DNA from: Streptomyces sp. JHA26
GTDB taxonomy: Bacteria > Actinomycetota > Actinomycetes > Streptomycetales > Streptomycetaceae
DNA length: 37,359 bases
Direction: 5' to 3'
Assembly: GCF_002005565.1 (NCBI RefSeq)
Contig: NZ_BDJC01000063.1
Coordinates: 1 to 37,359, forward strand
Part shown: positions 30,571 to 37,359 of the stretch, piece after piece
Position numbering within the stretch: the first letter of the stretch is position 1
How the letters are laid out: each line of letters starts with the position of its first letter
Notes under the pieces: generated by a model
Seen by the model: only the letters and a program-made list of their open reading frames with translations
Database searches by the model: none
What the model was told of the DNA's origin: nothing
Position numbers and translations under genes: made by a program

Positions 30571-31241
30571 CAGTGACCGCCCTCCTCTTCGGGACCCTCG
30601 GCGAACGCCGCCTCGACCTTGTCGACCTCGTCGGTGCGCATCATCACGTGCACCAGGTCGCCCTCCTGCAGCACGGTCTGCGAGGAGGGCAGGATCGCCT
30701 CCCCGAGCCGGGTGACGAACGCCACCCGCACGCCGGTCTCCTCCTGGATCCGGCTGATCTTGTGACCGACCCAGGCCGAGGAGGTGTGCACCTCGGCGAG
30801 CTGGACACCCCCGGTGGGGTCGCGCCACAGCGGCTCGGCGCCCGAGGGCAGCAGCCGGCGCAGCATCTGGTCGGCCGTCCAGCGGACGGTGGCGACCGTG
30901 GGGATGCCGAGACGCTGGTAGACCTCGGCACGGCGGGGGTCGTAGATGCGGGCGGCGACGTTCTCCACGCCGAACATCTCGCGGGCCACCCGGGCGGCGA
31001 TGATGTTCGAGTTGTCCCCGCTGGAGACGGCGGCGAAGGCGCCGGCCTCCTCGATGCCCGCCTCGCGCAGGGTGTCCTGGTCGAAGCCGACGCCGGTGAC
31101 CCTGCGGCCGCCGAACGAGGAGCCCAGACGGCGGAAGCTGGTGGGGTCCTGGTCGATCACGGCGACCGTGTGCCCCTGCTGCTCCAGGGTCTGGGCGAGA
31201 GCGGAACCCACACGCCCGCAGCCCATGATGACAATATGCAT
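30570..31241 (-). CDS. TrkA-type potassium channel/transporter regulatory protein (first RCK)
   Basis: A 223-aa RCK protein. The Rossmann motif is IVIMGCGRVGSALAQTL, with the acidic strand end in VAVIDQDP. RCK_N is followed by RCK_C with VGHKISRIQEETGVRVAFV and TVLQEGDLVHVMM, and a Glu-rich tail. It has all features of a ligand-binding K+ transport regulator. It is the upstream partner of the coupled RCK pair and lies on the strand opposite the KimA-type transporter. An even closer gene is the 37-aa membrane protein upstream on the same strand. A -10-like TAGGAA about 25 nt upstream of the start is possible but has no clear -35. Confidence 0.88.
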   Translation of the reverse strand: MHIVIMGCGRVGSALAQTLEQQGHTVAVIDQDPTSFRRLGSSFGGRRVTGVGFDQDTLREAGIEEAGAFAAVSSGDNSNIIAARVAREMFGVENVAARIYDPRRAEVYQRLGIPTVATVRWTADQMLRRLLPSGAEPLWRDPTGGVQLAEVHTSSAWVGHKISRIQEETGVRVAFVTRLGEAILPSSQTVLQEGDLVHVMMRTDEVDKVEAAFAEGPEEEGGH

Positions 31242-31464
31242 CGCGTCACACCGCGCTTCCTACGGGCACTGCCACCTTAGTGGATGTCGTGCTCATGTCT
31301 CTCTTTCGGCTCGCCTGGCGACATGGAGCGGCCAGTGTGCGGGCCGCAGGGGAACATCATGCCGGTGACCGCCGACGGTGACGCCCCTAGGGGCCCGTGG
31401 AGCCGCGGCCCCTCCGCCACCTGCCCAACGTATCGGCAAGCCCGCGGGGTCCGCACGAGCCGCC

Positions 31465-31578
31465 TCACCCCTCGGCGGACGACCCCCGGCGGCCGATGCT
31501 GCGGATGCTGGCAAGAGTCAGGATTCCGAGGCCGACGAGCGTGACGGCGCCGCCGACGAGCTCTGCGCTCAGATGCAT
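31465..31578 (-). CDS. 37-aa single-span membrane protein
   Basis: A short ORF encoding MHLSAELVGGAVTLVGLGIL followed by TLASIRSIGRRGSSAEG. One hydrophobic helix spans about residues 7-26, followed by a basic segment, giving an expected N-out/C-in orientation. Support is a near-perfect Shine-Dalgarno (TGGAGGTTCC directly before ATG 31578), third-position GC bias, and position between the KimA-type transporter and the RCK genes on the strand of the latter. It recalls small accessory subunits such as KdpF in size and shape only; no homology is claimed. Confidence 0.72.
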   Translation of the reverse strand: MHLSAELVGGAVTLVGLGILTLASIRSIGRRGSSAEG

Positions 31579-31760
31579 GGAACCTCCAGGGCGGGCAACG
31601 GCCGGGAATCACGCGGTGTTTGTCATATAGGCACGGCGGCCCCGCAGCCTACGGAATCCGCAGCCGCGGCACCCCCCGAATTCACCCGTAGAGCAGACGG
31701 CGGACAGATCGGGGGTGGCGGGTGGGCGGGCACCCGTTCGAGCGCTTACGATCCTCTGTT

Positions 31761-33824
31761 GTGTCCAAACTGACCGACGTGCCCAAGCGGATTCTCATCG
31801 GGCGCGCACTGCGCAGTGACCGGCTGGGGGAAACGCTCCTGCCGAAGCGCATCGCCCTTCCCGTCTTCGCCTCCGACCCGCTGTCCTCCGTGGCCTACGC
31901 CCCCGGCGAGGTGCTGCTGGTCCTGTCCATCGCGGGCGTGTCGGCGTACCACTTCAGTCCCTGGATCGCCGTCGCGGTCGTCGTGCTGATGTTCACCGTG
32001 GTCGCCTCCTACCGGCAGAACGTGCACGCCTACCCGAGCGGCGGCGGCGACTACGAGGTGGCGACCACCAACCTCGGGCCGAAGGCCGGCCTGACGGTGG
32101 CGAGCGCACTGCTGGTCGACTACGTCCTGACCGTCGCCGTGTCCATCTCCTCCGGCATCGAGAACCTCGGCTCCGCGATCCCGTTCGTCGTCGAGCACAA
32201 GGTGTTCTGCGCGGTCGCCGTGATCGTGCTGCTGACGCTGATGAACCTGCGCGGCGTCAAGGAGTCGGGCAAGCTCTTCGCGATCCCGACGTACGTCTTC
32301 GTCGGCGGCGTCTTCATCATGATCGCGTGGGGTGCGTTCCGGGGCGTGGTGCTCGGGGACAGCATGCGCGCGCCCACCGCGGACTACGAGATCAAACCGG
32401 AGCACCAGGGCCTGGCCGGCTTCGCACTGGTCTTCCTGCTGCTGCGGGCCTTCTCCTCCGGCTGTGCCGCGCTCACCGGCGTCGAGGCCATCTCCAACGG
32501 CGTCCCGGCCTTCCGCAAGCCCAAGTCGAAGAACGCGGCCACCACGCTCTCGATGATGGGCCTGCTCGCCGTCACCATGTTCTGCGGCATCATCGCGCTG
32601 GCCGCCGCCACCCACGTCCGGATGGCGGAGAACCCGGCCGCCGACCTGTTCCACAACGGCGTCGCCGTCGGCGCGGACTACGTCCAGCACCCGGTGATCT
32701 CCCAGGTCGCCGAGGCCGTGTTCGGCGAGGGCAGCTTCCTGTTCATCCTGCTGGCCGCCGCCACCGCGCTGGTCCTCTTCCTCGCCGCGAACACCGCCTA
32801 CAACGGCTTCCCGCTGCTCGGCTCGATCCTCGCCCAGGACCGCTACCTGCCGCGCCAGCTCCACACCCGCGGCGACCGGCTGGCCTTCTCCAACGGCATC
32901 GTGCTCCTGGCCGGCGCGGCCGTGCTCCTCGTCGTCATCTACGGCGCCGACTCCACCCGCCTGATCCAGCTCTACATCGTCGGCGTGTTCGTCTCCTTCA
33001 CGCTCAGCCAGGTCGGCATGGTCCGCCACTGGAACCGCCACCTGGCCACGGAGAAGGAACAGGCCAAGCGGCGCCACATGATCCGCTCGCGCGCCATCAA
33101 CGCCTTCGGTGCCTTCTTCACCGGACTGGTGCTGGTCGTCGTCCTCGCCACGAAGTTCACGCACGGCGCGTGGGTCGCCCTGCTCGGCATGTGCATCTTC
33201 TTCGCGACGATGACGGCGATCCGCAAGCACTACGACCGCGTCGCCGAGGAGATCGCGGCCCCCGAGGACCCCACGGAGCCCCCCGGCGACGATCTGGTCC
33301 GGCCCTCCCGCGTCCACTCCGTCGTCCTGATCTCCAAGATCCACCGCCCCACCCTGCGCGCCCTCGCCTACGCCAAGCTGCTGCGCTCGGACTCCCTGGA
33401 GGCGCTCAGCGTCAACGTCGACCCGGCGGAGACGAAGGCGCTGCGCGACGAGTGGGAGCGGCGCGGCATCGACGTACCGCTGAAGGTGCTGGACTCGCCG
33501 TACCGCGAGATCACCCGGCCGGTCATCGAATACGTCAAGGGCCTGCGCAAGGAGTCGCCGCGCGACGCGGTCTCCGTGATCATCCCCGAGTACGTGGTCG
33601 GCCACTGGTACGAGCACCTGCTGCACAACCAGAGCGCGCTGCGCCTCAAGGGTCGGCTCCTGTTCACCCCCGGGGTCATGGTCACCTCCGTCCCCTACCA
33701 GCTGGAGTCCTCCGAGGCGGCCAAGCGGCGGGCCCGCAGGCAGCAGGACTGGAACGCGCCCGGCGCGGTCCGGCGCGGTCCGGCGCACCACGACCGGTCG
33801 AAGGACTCCTCGCCGTCCACGTAG
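31761..33824 (+). CDS. kimA: KimA-type potassium importer (APC superfamily)
   Basis: A 687-aa transporter. The N-terminal motif LPKRIALPVFASDPLSSVAYA and YPSGGGDYEVA match the KimA/YdaO branch of the APC superfamily rather than true amino-acid permeases. About 12 transmembrane spans (residues 35-490) precede a cytoplasmic domain from about 520 (SVVLISKIHRPTLRALAYAK, SVIIPEYVVGHWYEHLLHN) resembling the universal-stress-like domain of KimA, which in Bacillus imports K+ with protons and is inhibited by c-di-AMP. GTG 31761 is preferred, with TACGAT 8 nt upstream suggesting a leaderless message; GTG 31722 is an alternative. Placement next to two RCK genes supports K+ as substrate. Confidence 0.82.
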   Translation: MSKLTDVPKRILIGRALRSDRLGETLLPKRIALPVFASDPLSSVAYAPGEVLLVLSIAGVSAYHFSPWIAVAVVVLMFTVVASYRQNVHAYPSGGGDYEVATTNLGPKAGLTVASALLVDYVLTVAVSISSGIENLGSAIPFVVEHKVFCAVAVIVLLTLMNLRGVKESGKLFAIPTYVFVGGVFIMIAWGAFRGVVLGDSMRAPTADYEIKPEHQGLAGFALVFLLLRAFSSGCAALTGVEAISNGVPAFRKPKSKNAATTLSMMGLLAVTMFCGIIALAAATHVRMAENPAADLFHNGVAVGADYVQHPVISQVAEAVFGEGSFLFILLAAATALVLFLAANTAYNGFPLLGSILAQDRYLPRQLHTRGDRLAFSNGIVLLAGAAVLLVVIYGADSTRLIQLYIVGVFVSFTLSQVGMVRHWNRHLATEKEQAKRRHMIRSRAINAFGAFFTGLVLVVVLATKFTHGAWVALLGMCIFFATMTAIRKHYDRVAEEIAAPEDPTEPPGDDLVRPSRVHSVVLISKIHRPTLRALAYAKLLRSDSLEALSVNVDPAETKALRDEWERRGIDVPLKVLDSPYREITRPVIEYVKGLRKESPRDAVSVIIPEYVVGHWYEHLLHNQSALRLKGRLLFTPGVMVTSVPYQLESSEAAKRRARRQQDWNAPGAVRRGPAHHDRSKDSSPST

Positions 33825-33902
33825 ACTGGTCGGCTGTTGTCCTTCGCCGTGCGCCTTCCGGCGTCCGTCTCCCGTCGTCCCGTTCTCTGGAGTCATCCCG
33901 CC

Positions 33903-35255
33903 ATGCAGGCAGAACCGAACAAGTCGCAGGCGGAACCGGCCGCGGTGTCCCTGGTGGGGGAGGAGTACGAGGTCGAGATCGGCCCCGTCGCCCACGGCGG
34001 CCACTGCATCGCCCGCACGTCCGAGGGGCAGGTGCTGTTCGTCCGGCACGCGCTGCCCGGTGAGCGGGTCGTGGCCCGGGTGACGGAGGGCGAGGAGGGC
34101 GCGCGGTTCCTGCGCGCCGACGCCGTCGAGATCCTGGACGCCTCCAAGGACCGCATCGAGGCACCCTGCCCCTTCGCCGGCCCCGGCCGCTGCGGCGGCT
34201 GCGACTGGCAGCACGCCAAGCCGGGCGCCCAGCGCCGGCTGAAGGGCGAGGTCGTCGCCGAGCAGCTGAGGCGCCTGGCGGGCCTCACCCCGGAGGAGGC
34301 CGGCTGGGACGGCACGGTGATGCCGGCCGAGGGGGACAAGGTGCCCGCAGGGCAGGTCCCGTCGTGGCGCACGCGCGTGCAGTACGCCGTGGACGACGAG
34401 GGCCGCGCGGGCCTGCGCAAGCACCGCTCGCACGAGGTGCAGCCGATCGACCACTGCATGATCGCCGCCGAGGGCGTCAGCGAGCTGGGCATCGAGCGGC
34501 GCGACTGGACGGGCATGGAGTCCGTCGAGGCGATCGCGGCCAGCGGCTCCCAGGACCGGCAGGTCATCCTGACCCCGAAGCCGGGCGCCCGCCTGCCCAT
34601 CGTCGAGCTGGACCGCCCGGTCTCCGTCATGCGGGTCGGGGAGAAGGACGGCGGTGTCCACCGCGTCCACGGCCGCCCCTTCGTCCGCGAACGCGCGGAC
34701 GGCCGGACCTACCGCGTCGGCAGCGGCGGCTTCTGGCAGGTCCACACGAAGGCGGCCGACACCCTGGTCACGGCGGTCATGCAGGGCCTGCTGCCCCGCA
34801 AGGGCGAGACGGCCCTCGACCTGTACTGCGGCGTCGGCCTCTTCGCGGGCGCCCTCGCCGACCGCCTCGGTGACGAGGGCGCGGTCCTCGGCATCGAGTC
34901 CGGCAAGCGCGCCGTCGAGGACGCCCGGCACAACCTCGCCGGCTTCGACCGCGTGCGGATCGAGCAGGGCAAGGTCGAGGCGGTCCTGCCGCGCACCGGG
35001 ATCACCGAGGTCGACCTGATCGTCCTGGACCCGCCGCGCGCGGGCGCGGGACGCAGGACGGTGCAGCACCTGTCGTCGCTGGGCGCCCGGAGGATCGCCT
35101 ACGTGGCCTGCGACCCGGCCGCGCTGGCCCGGGACCTGGGGTACTTCCGGGACGGGGGGTACCGGGTGCGGACGCTGCGGGTGTTCGATCTGTTCCCGAT
35201 GACCTCGCACGTGGAGTGCGTGGCGATTTTGGAGCCCGCAGCAAAAGGCGTCTGA
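33903..35255 (+). CDS. TrmA/RumA-family RNA 5-methyluridine methyltransferase
   Basis: A 450-aa enzyme. A TRAM domain lies at about 15-77. Four Cys fit the RumA-type [4Fe-4S] cluster: C89, C97, C100 and C185. The SAM-binding methyltransferase domain has LYCGVGLFAGAL, VDLIVLDPPRAGAG, the catalytic nucleophile C403 in YVACDPAALARDL, and the general base E438 in HVECVAIL. It makes m5U in rRNA or tRNA; the target cannot be told from sequence. ATG 33903 has GGAG about 10 nt upstream. A 78-nt gap separates it from the transporter gene on the same strand. Confidence 0.92.
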   Translation: MQAEPNKSQAEPAAVSLVGEEYEVEIGPVAHGGHCIARTSEGQVLFVRHALPGERVVARVTEGEEGARFLRADAVEILDASKDRIEAPCPFAGPGRCGGCDWQHAKPGAQRRLKGEVVAEQLRRLAGLTPEEAGWDGTVMPAEGDKVPAGQVPSWRTRVQYAVDDEGRAGLRKHRSHEVQPIDHCMIAAEGVSELGIERRDWTGMESVEAIAASGSQDRQVILTPKPGARLPIVELDRPVSVMRVGEKDGGVHRVHGRPFVRERADGRTYRVGSGGFWQVHTKAADTLVTAVMQGLLPRKGETALDLYCGVGLFAGALADRLGDEGAVLGIESGKRAVEDARHNLAGFDRVRIEQGKVEAVLPRTGITEVDLIVLDPPRAGAGRRTVQHLSSLGARRIAYVACDPAALARDLGYFRDGGYRVRTLRVFDLFPMTSHVECVAILEPAAKGV

Positions 35256-35282
35256 CCTGATGCGTCACTGATTCTTCAGGTC
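35254..35282 (+). terminator. Weak hairpin at the end of the methyltransferase gene
   Basis: GACCTGA (35254-35260) pairs with TCAGGTC (35276-35282) across a 15-nt loop, beginning inside the stop codon. It is short compared with the other terminators here. Confidence 0.35.
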
Positions 35283-36063
35283 GGGGGTGGCTCGCGCCGA
35301 CAGGCCTCCGTGGGTGCATGACGTCAAGGGTTTGCCAGGTCGGGAAAGCCCGTGGCCGCGGCCGGCACAGCGACGGCCGTCCCGTCGCGTGAGTGGACGA
35401 CGAACAGAGCGACCTGGAGCAGGCGTACTCGGCCGCCCCCACCGTGCACGTGGCCTTCTCTGCCACGTCAACCTGCGGATCGGCCTGCGCGAGGACGACT
35501 TCCGGACTCTCGCCGAGTTCGCCCGTTCCCGGGTACTTAACAAGCCACCGGCTGAGTCTGCCCTCAGCCCGTCGAGGAGTTCTGTCCGTGACTCCGCGAT
35601 CGTTTGCGGGACACCCTTGGTCGGGAGTCGTCCACGTCGCTTTCGGCGTCGACACGTTCCCCTGCCCGGGGCCGCCGGCTGTTCAGCCGCCGAGCCGAAC
35701 GGAACCGAGCTCGCCTGGGCGCTCTTGACACGGCTCTGTGGCAACGTGACCCCGAGAAACGCCCACGCCAGGCAGGTTGGCGACCAACCGACGCGGGGCC
35801 CCAACCAGTTCCACGCTCGCCGAACACCTGGCCGCCACCAGCGTCTCTCAGGGCGGCACGATCGACCGGGTCGTGATACGGGGCACCTCGGACATGCTCT
35901 GTACGGGCGTCAACCTCACATTTTGCGTCAACCTCCGCTTCGGAGCCATCCGATCCTTGCCCTAGCCGGGGTGTATGACAAGGATCAAGGTGGGGCAGGT
36001 GCAGCCTCCACGCGGTCGCTCCCTGGAGTCACGCATGCGGGACGCGCGTGTGTCAGCAGACCT
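35256..36063. other. Long region without a convincing gene, possible decayed coding DNA
   Basis: About 800 nt in which no frame shows the strong third-position GC bias of the neighbours over a useful length. Short protein-like stretches occur in different frames, for example AYSAAPTVHVAFSAT near 35420-35465 and LREDDFRTLAEFARSRVL near 35488-35540. This is what a frameshifted gene remnant looks like, but I cannot name a parent family. A TTGACA at about 35725 lacks a -10 partner. Confidence 0.45.
35952..35986. repeat. GATCCTTG/CAAGGATC inverted repeat
   Basis: Perfect 8-bp arms (35952-35959 and 35979-35986) are separated by 19 nt, about 80 nt upstream of the ImmA/IrrE-like gene. It may be a regulator site or a recombination remnant. 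Confidence 0.35.
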
Positions 36064-36597
36064 ATGATCTGGGACACAGCTTTGAATGAACGAAGGTTGA
36101 GAAGGAAATGCAGACGCTTACTCAGAAGTCTTGATATTGAACCGCCGCTCCAGGTGCGCGAACTGTGCAGGCGTCTGGGTGAGTATCGCGACCGCCCCAT
36201 CAGCCTGGTTCCGTTCCCGCTGCCCGTACCCGGTCCCTTCGGTCTGTGGGTCGCCACGGGCACTGCGGACTATATTTTCTACCAGCAGGAGACCAGTCCG
36301 TCGCACCAGGACCACATCATCCTGCACGAGATAAGCCACATACTCGCCGACCACCCGGGTGGCGAGGCCGAGGGCGGGGTGTGGCAGGCGGCAGTGCCCG
36401 ACATCCACCAGGACGTCATCACCAGAATGCTGCGGCGCTCCGGATACGGTGAGGAATCCGAACGCGAGGCCGAGTTGGTGGCGACCATCATCCTGGAGTG
36501 GGCCTCCGTGCTGAACCAGGTCACTCCCCGCGACTCGCAGGACCCCTCCCTCGGTCCCCTGCGTAACGCGCTCCACTCCCGCTGGGGGTGGATGTGA
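36064..36597 (+). CDS. ImmA/IrrE-like metallopeptidase domain protein
   Basis: A 177-aa protein with the zincin motif HEISH (residues 88-92, context IILHEISHILADHPGG), typical of ImmA/IrrE (COG2856) proteases that cleave regulators. The N-terminus is basic and helical (RRLRRKCRRLLRSLDIEPPL). Codon 19 is TTA, rare in Streptomyces and read by the bldA tRNA, which predicts growth-stage-dependent translation. The start is uncertain: ATG 36064 overlaps a -10-like TATGAT and has no Shine-Dalgarno; TTG 36082 is possible. Its stop overlaps the next start by 4 nt (GTGA). Such pairs with a MAB_1171c-type membrane protein recur in Streptomyces, as I recall, and are sometimes labelled toxin-antitoxin. 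Confidence 0.75.
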   Translation: MIWDTALNERRLRRKCRRLLRSLDIEPPLQVRELCRRLGEYRDRPISLVPFPLPVPGPFGLWVATGTADYIFYQQETSPSHQDHIILHEISHILADHPGGEAEGGVWQAAVPDIHQDVITRMLRRSGYGEESEREAELVATIILEWASVLNQVTPRDSQDPSLGPLRNALHSRWGWM

Positions 36598-37359
36598 CAT
36601 TCCAGATACCTCTGATCATCCTGCTCGGCATCGGGGTGCTGTGGAAGGGCGTCGACCTGGCGCGTGCCCCGCGCGACCGGGTGTTGCGCCTTCTCGTCCT
36701 CTGCCTGCTGTTGTTGCTGGGCGGCGAAATCCTGAGCATTCCCGGGATCAACAGCGCGATCGACAGGGCCACGATTACGGGGGCGGGCAAGGTGGCGTTC
36801 AACGCGATCTACATGTCAGGCCTGTGCGCCCTCAATCTGTTCTTCGCGTCCTCCGCGCGTGGCGTCGACGGTGCCTACCGTCGGCATCTGCGGTCGAACA
36901 CCGGGCTTCTCTGTGGCGTACTGATCACCATGGTGGCCACCATGGCCGCCACGCCGGCGGCGCGGCGGGGTCACTCATTGGCAACCCCCTATATGGCGGA
37001 GCCGCCCATCGCCTTGTTCTATCTGGTCGGCAATGTCTACTTCCTCTACGCATATCTGGCGGCCGGCCGGTGGGCACTGCGCTATGCCCGGAAAGCGGCC
37101 CAGCACCTCGGGGTCGGCCTACGGATCACGGCTGTGGGGCTCCTCGGGCTGGCCGTGACCTCAGTCAACCGGATCATCCTGGTCGCGCTGCGCTTTGACG
37201 AACCCGGATCGCACGAGGTGTTCAACGCCGTCAACTGGTCCCTGTCCGACTGGGCGATGGGGGTCACGCTCGTCGGAATCTGTTACTCGGCCTTCGCGCA
37301 GGTCGTCACCAGGGTGCGGTCGACAGCACGCCATCGCCGTATGTACCACGAACTCACTC
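36594..37359 (+). CDS. MAB_1171c-type multi-span membrane protein (3' end outside the window)
   Basis: A reading frame open to the window end, giving 255 residues. It begins TFQIPLIILLGIGVLWKGVD and has six or seven hydrophobic segments: about 3-20, 30-48, 68-84, 104-120, 138-160, 180-198 and 222-240. This matches the N-terminal membrane half of proteins annotated as MAB_1171c family putative transporters (about 400 aa in full). GTG 36594 overlaps the ImmA/IrrE stop by 4 nt. The coupling suggests a membrane sensor or anchor for the peptidase; transport activity is not evident from the sequence. Confidence 0.75.
   Translation, partial: MTFQIPLIILLGIGVLWKGVDLARAPRDRVLRLLVLCLLLLLGGEILSIPGINSAIDRATITGAGKVAFNAIYMSGLCALNLFFASSARGVDGAYRRHLRSNTGLLCGVLITMVATMAATPAARRGHSLATPYMAEPPIALFYLVGNVYFLYAYLAAGRWALRYARKAAQHLGVGLRITAVGLLGLAVTSVNRIILVALRFDEPGSHEVFNAVNWSLSDWAMGVTLVGICYSAFAQVVTRVRSTARHRRMYHELT

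Noticed and set aside
31579..31760. c-di-AMP (ydaO-type) riboswitch in front of the KimA-type gene
   Set aside because: I could not find the conserved core of that riboswitch, and the message may be leaderless. A covariance-model search would decide.
31761..33824. Generic amino-acid permease
   Set aside because: The LPKRIALPVFASDPLSSVAYA region, YPSGGGDYEVA and the C-terminal soluble domain fit KimA better, and the neighbours are RCK potassium regulators.
31746..35210. A 1154-codon open frame on the minus strand opposite the KimA-type and methyltransferase genes
   Set aside because: It is the antisense shadow of two genes with clear motifs; its translation is Arg/Gly/Asp/Val-rich low-complexity sequence with no recognisable domain, as expected in high-GC DNA.
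35287..36063. Upstream extension of the ImmA/IrrE-like reading frame to 35287
   Set aside because: The extra 259 codons lack third-position GC bias and domain character; family members begin near the basic RRLRRKCRRLL segment.

Overview
This is a high-GC actinobacterial chromosome segment, almost certainly from Streptomyces. The support is the GC-rich third codon positions, frequent GTG/TTG starts with purine-rich Shine-Dalgarno sites, GTGA/ATGA/TGATG gene overlaps, and a set of recognisable Streptomyces genes: sepH, the cutR-cutS pair, an actinobacterial ferrochelatase with a Cys-rich tail, a DUF397 gene next to an XRE regulator, and an ImmA/IrrE plus MAB_1171c-type pair. No IS element, prophage or CRISPR array was seen.

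Layout. 0.1-3.6 kb: DUF5998 protein, type I phosphodiesterase, thymidine kinase, secreted EEP-family hydrolase. 3.6-3.7 kb: a tRNA-like gene with good acceptor, D and T arms and an encoded CCA but a poor anticodon arm. 3.8-9.2 kb: four packed genes encoding a leucine-rich-repeat protein, an ankyrin-repeat protein, a MoxR-type AAA+ ATPase and a metallopeptidase-like/VWA protein. This is my best candidate for an undescribed system: repeat proteins as recognition or scaffold parts, and a MoxR-VWA pair as an ATP-driven metal-dependent module. 9.3-11.2 kb (minus): DUF397 gene, an XRE regulator that has lost the middle of its DUF5753 region, and a tandem-VOC protein. 11.5-13.6 kb: sseA convergent with sepH, separated by 18-nt tandem repeats and a 42-nt palindrome.

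14.0-19.7 kb: a membrane protein with a low-complexity tail, overlapped tail-to-tail by an FAD-linked sugar-lactone oxidase-type gene and its upstream MFS gene, then hemH, a suhB-like gene and a 57-aa protein. 20.2-26.2 kb: cutRS, DUF4193 zinc-finger-like protein, a conserved hypothetical, DUF3093, a PaaI-type thioesterase, dut, DUF3710. 26.3-29.8 kb: a secreted alginate-lyase-family protein with a good promoter and dyad, an orphan MacB/LolD-type ABC ATPase, a probably leaderless OB-fold protein, DUF3159.

29.9-33.8 kb is a potassium locus: two TrkA-type RCK proteins (minus), an unlisted 37-aa single-span membrane protein (minus) and a divergent KimA-type transporter with its C-terminal soluble domain. 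It is followed by a TrmA/RumA RNA methyltransferase. The last 2 kb differs: about 800 nt without a convincing gene, then an ImmA/IrrE-like HEXXH protein with an early TTA (bldA-type) codon, coupled to a multi-span membrane protein cut by the window end.

Starts were chosen from Shine-Dalgarno spacing and gene overlaps. Family names come from motif recognition, not from database searches.
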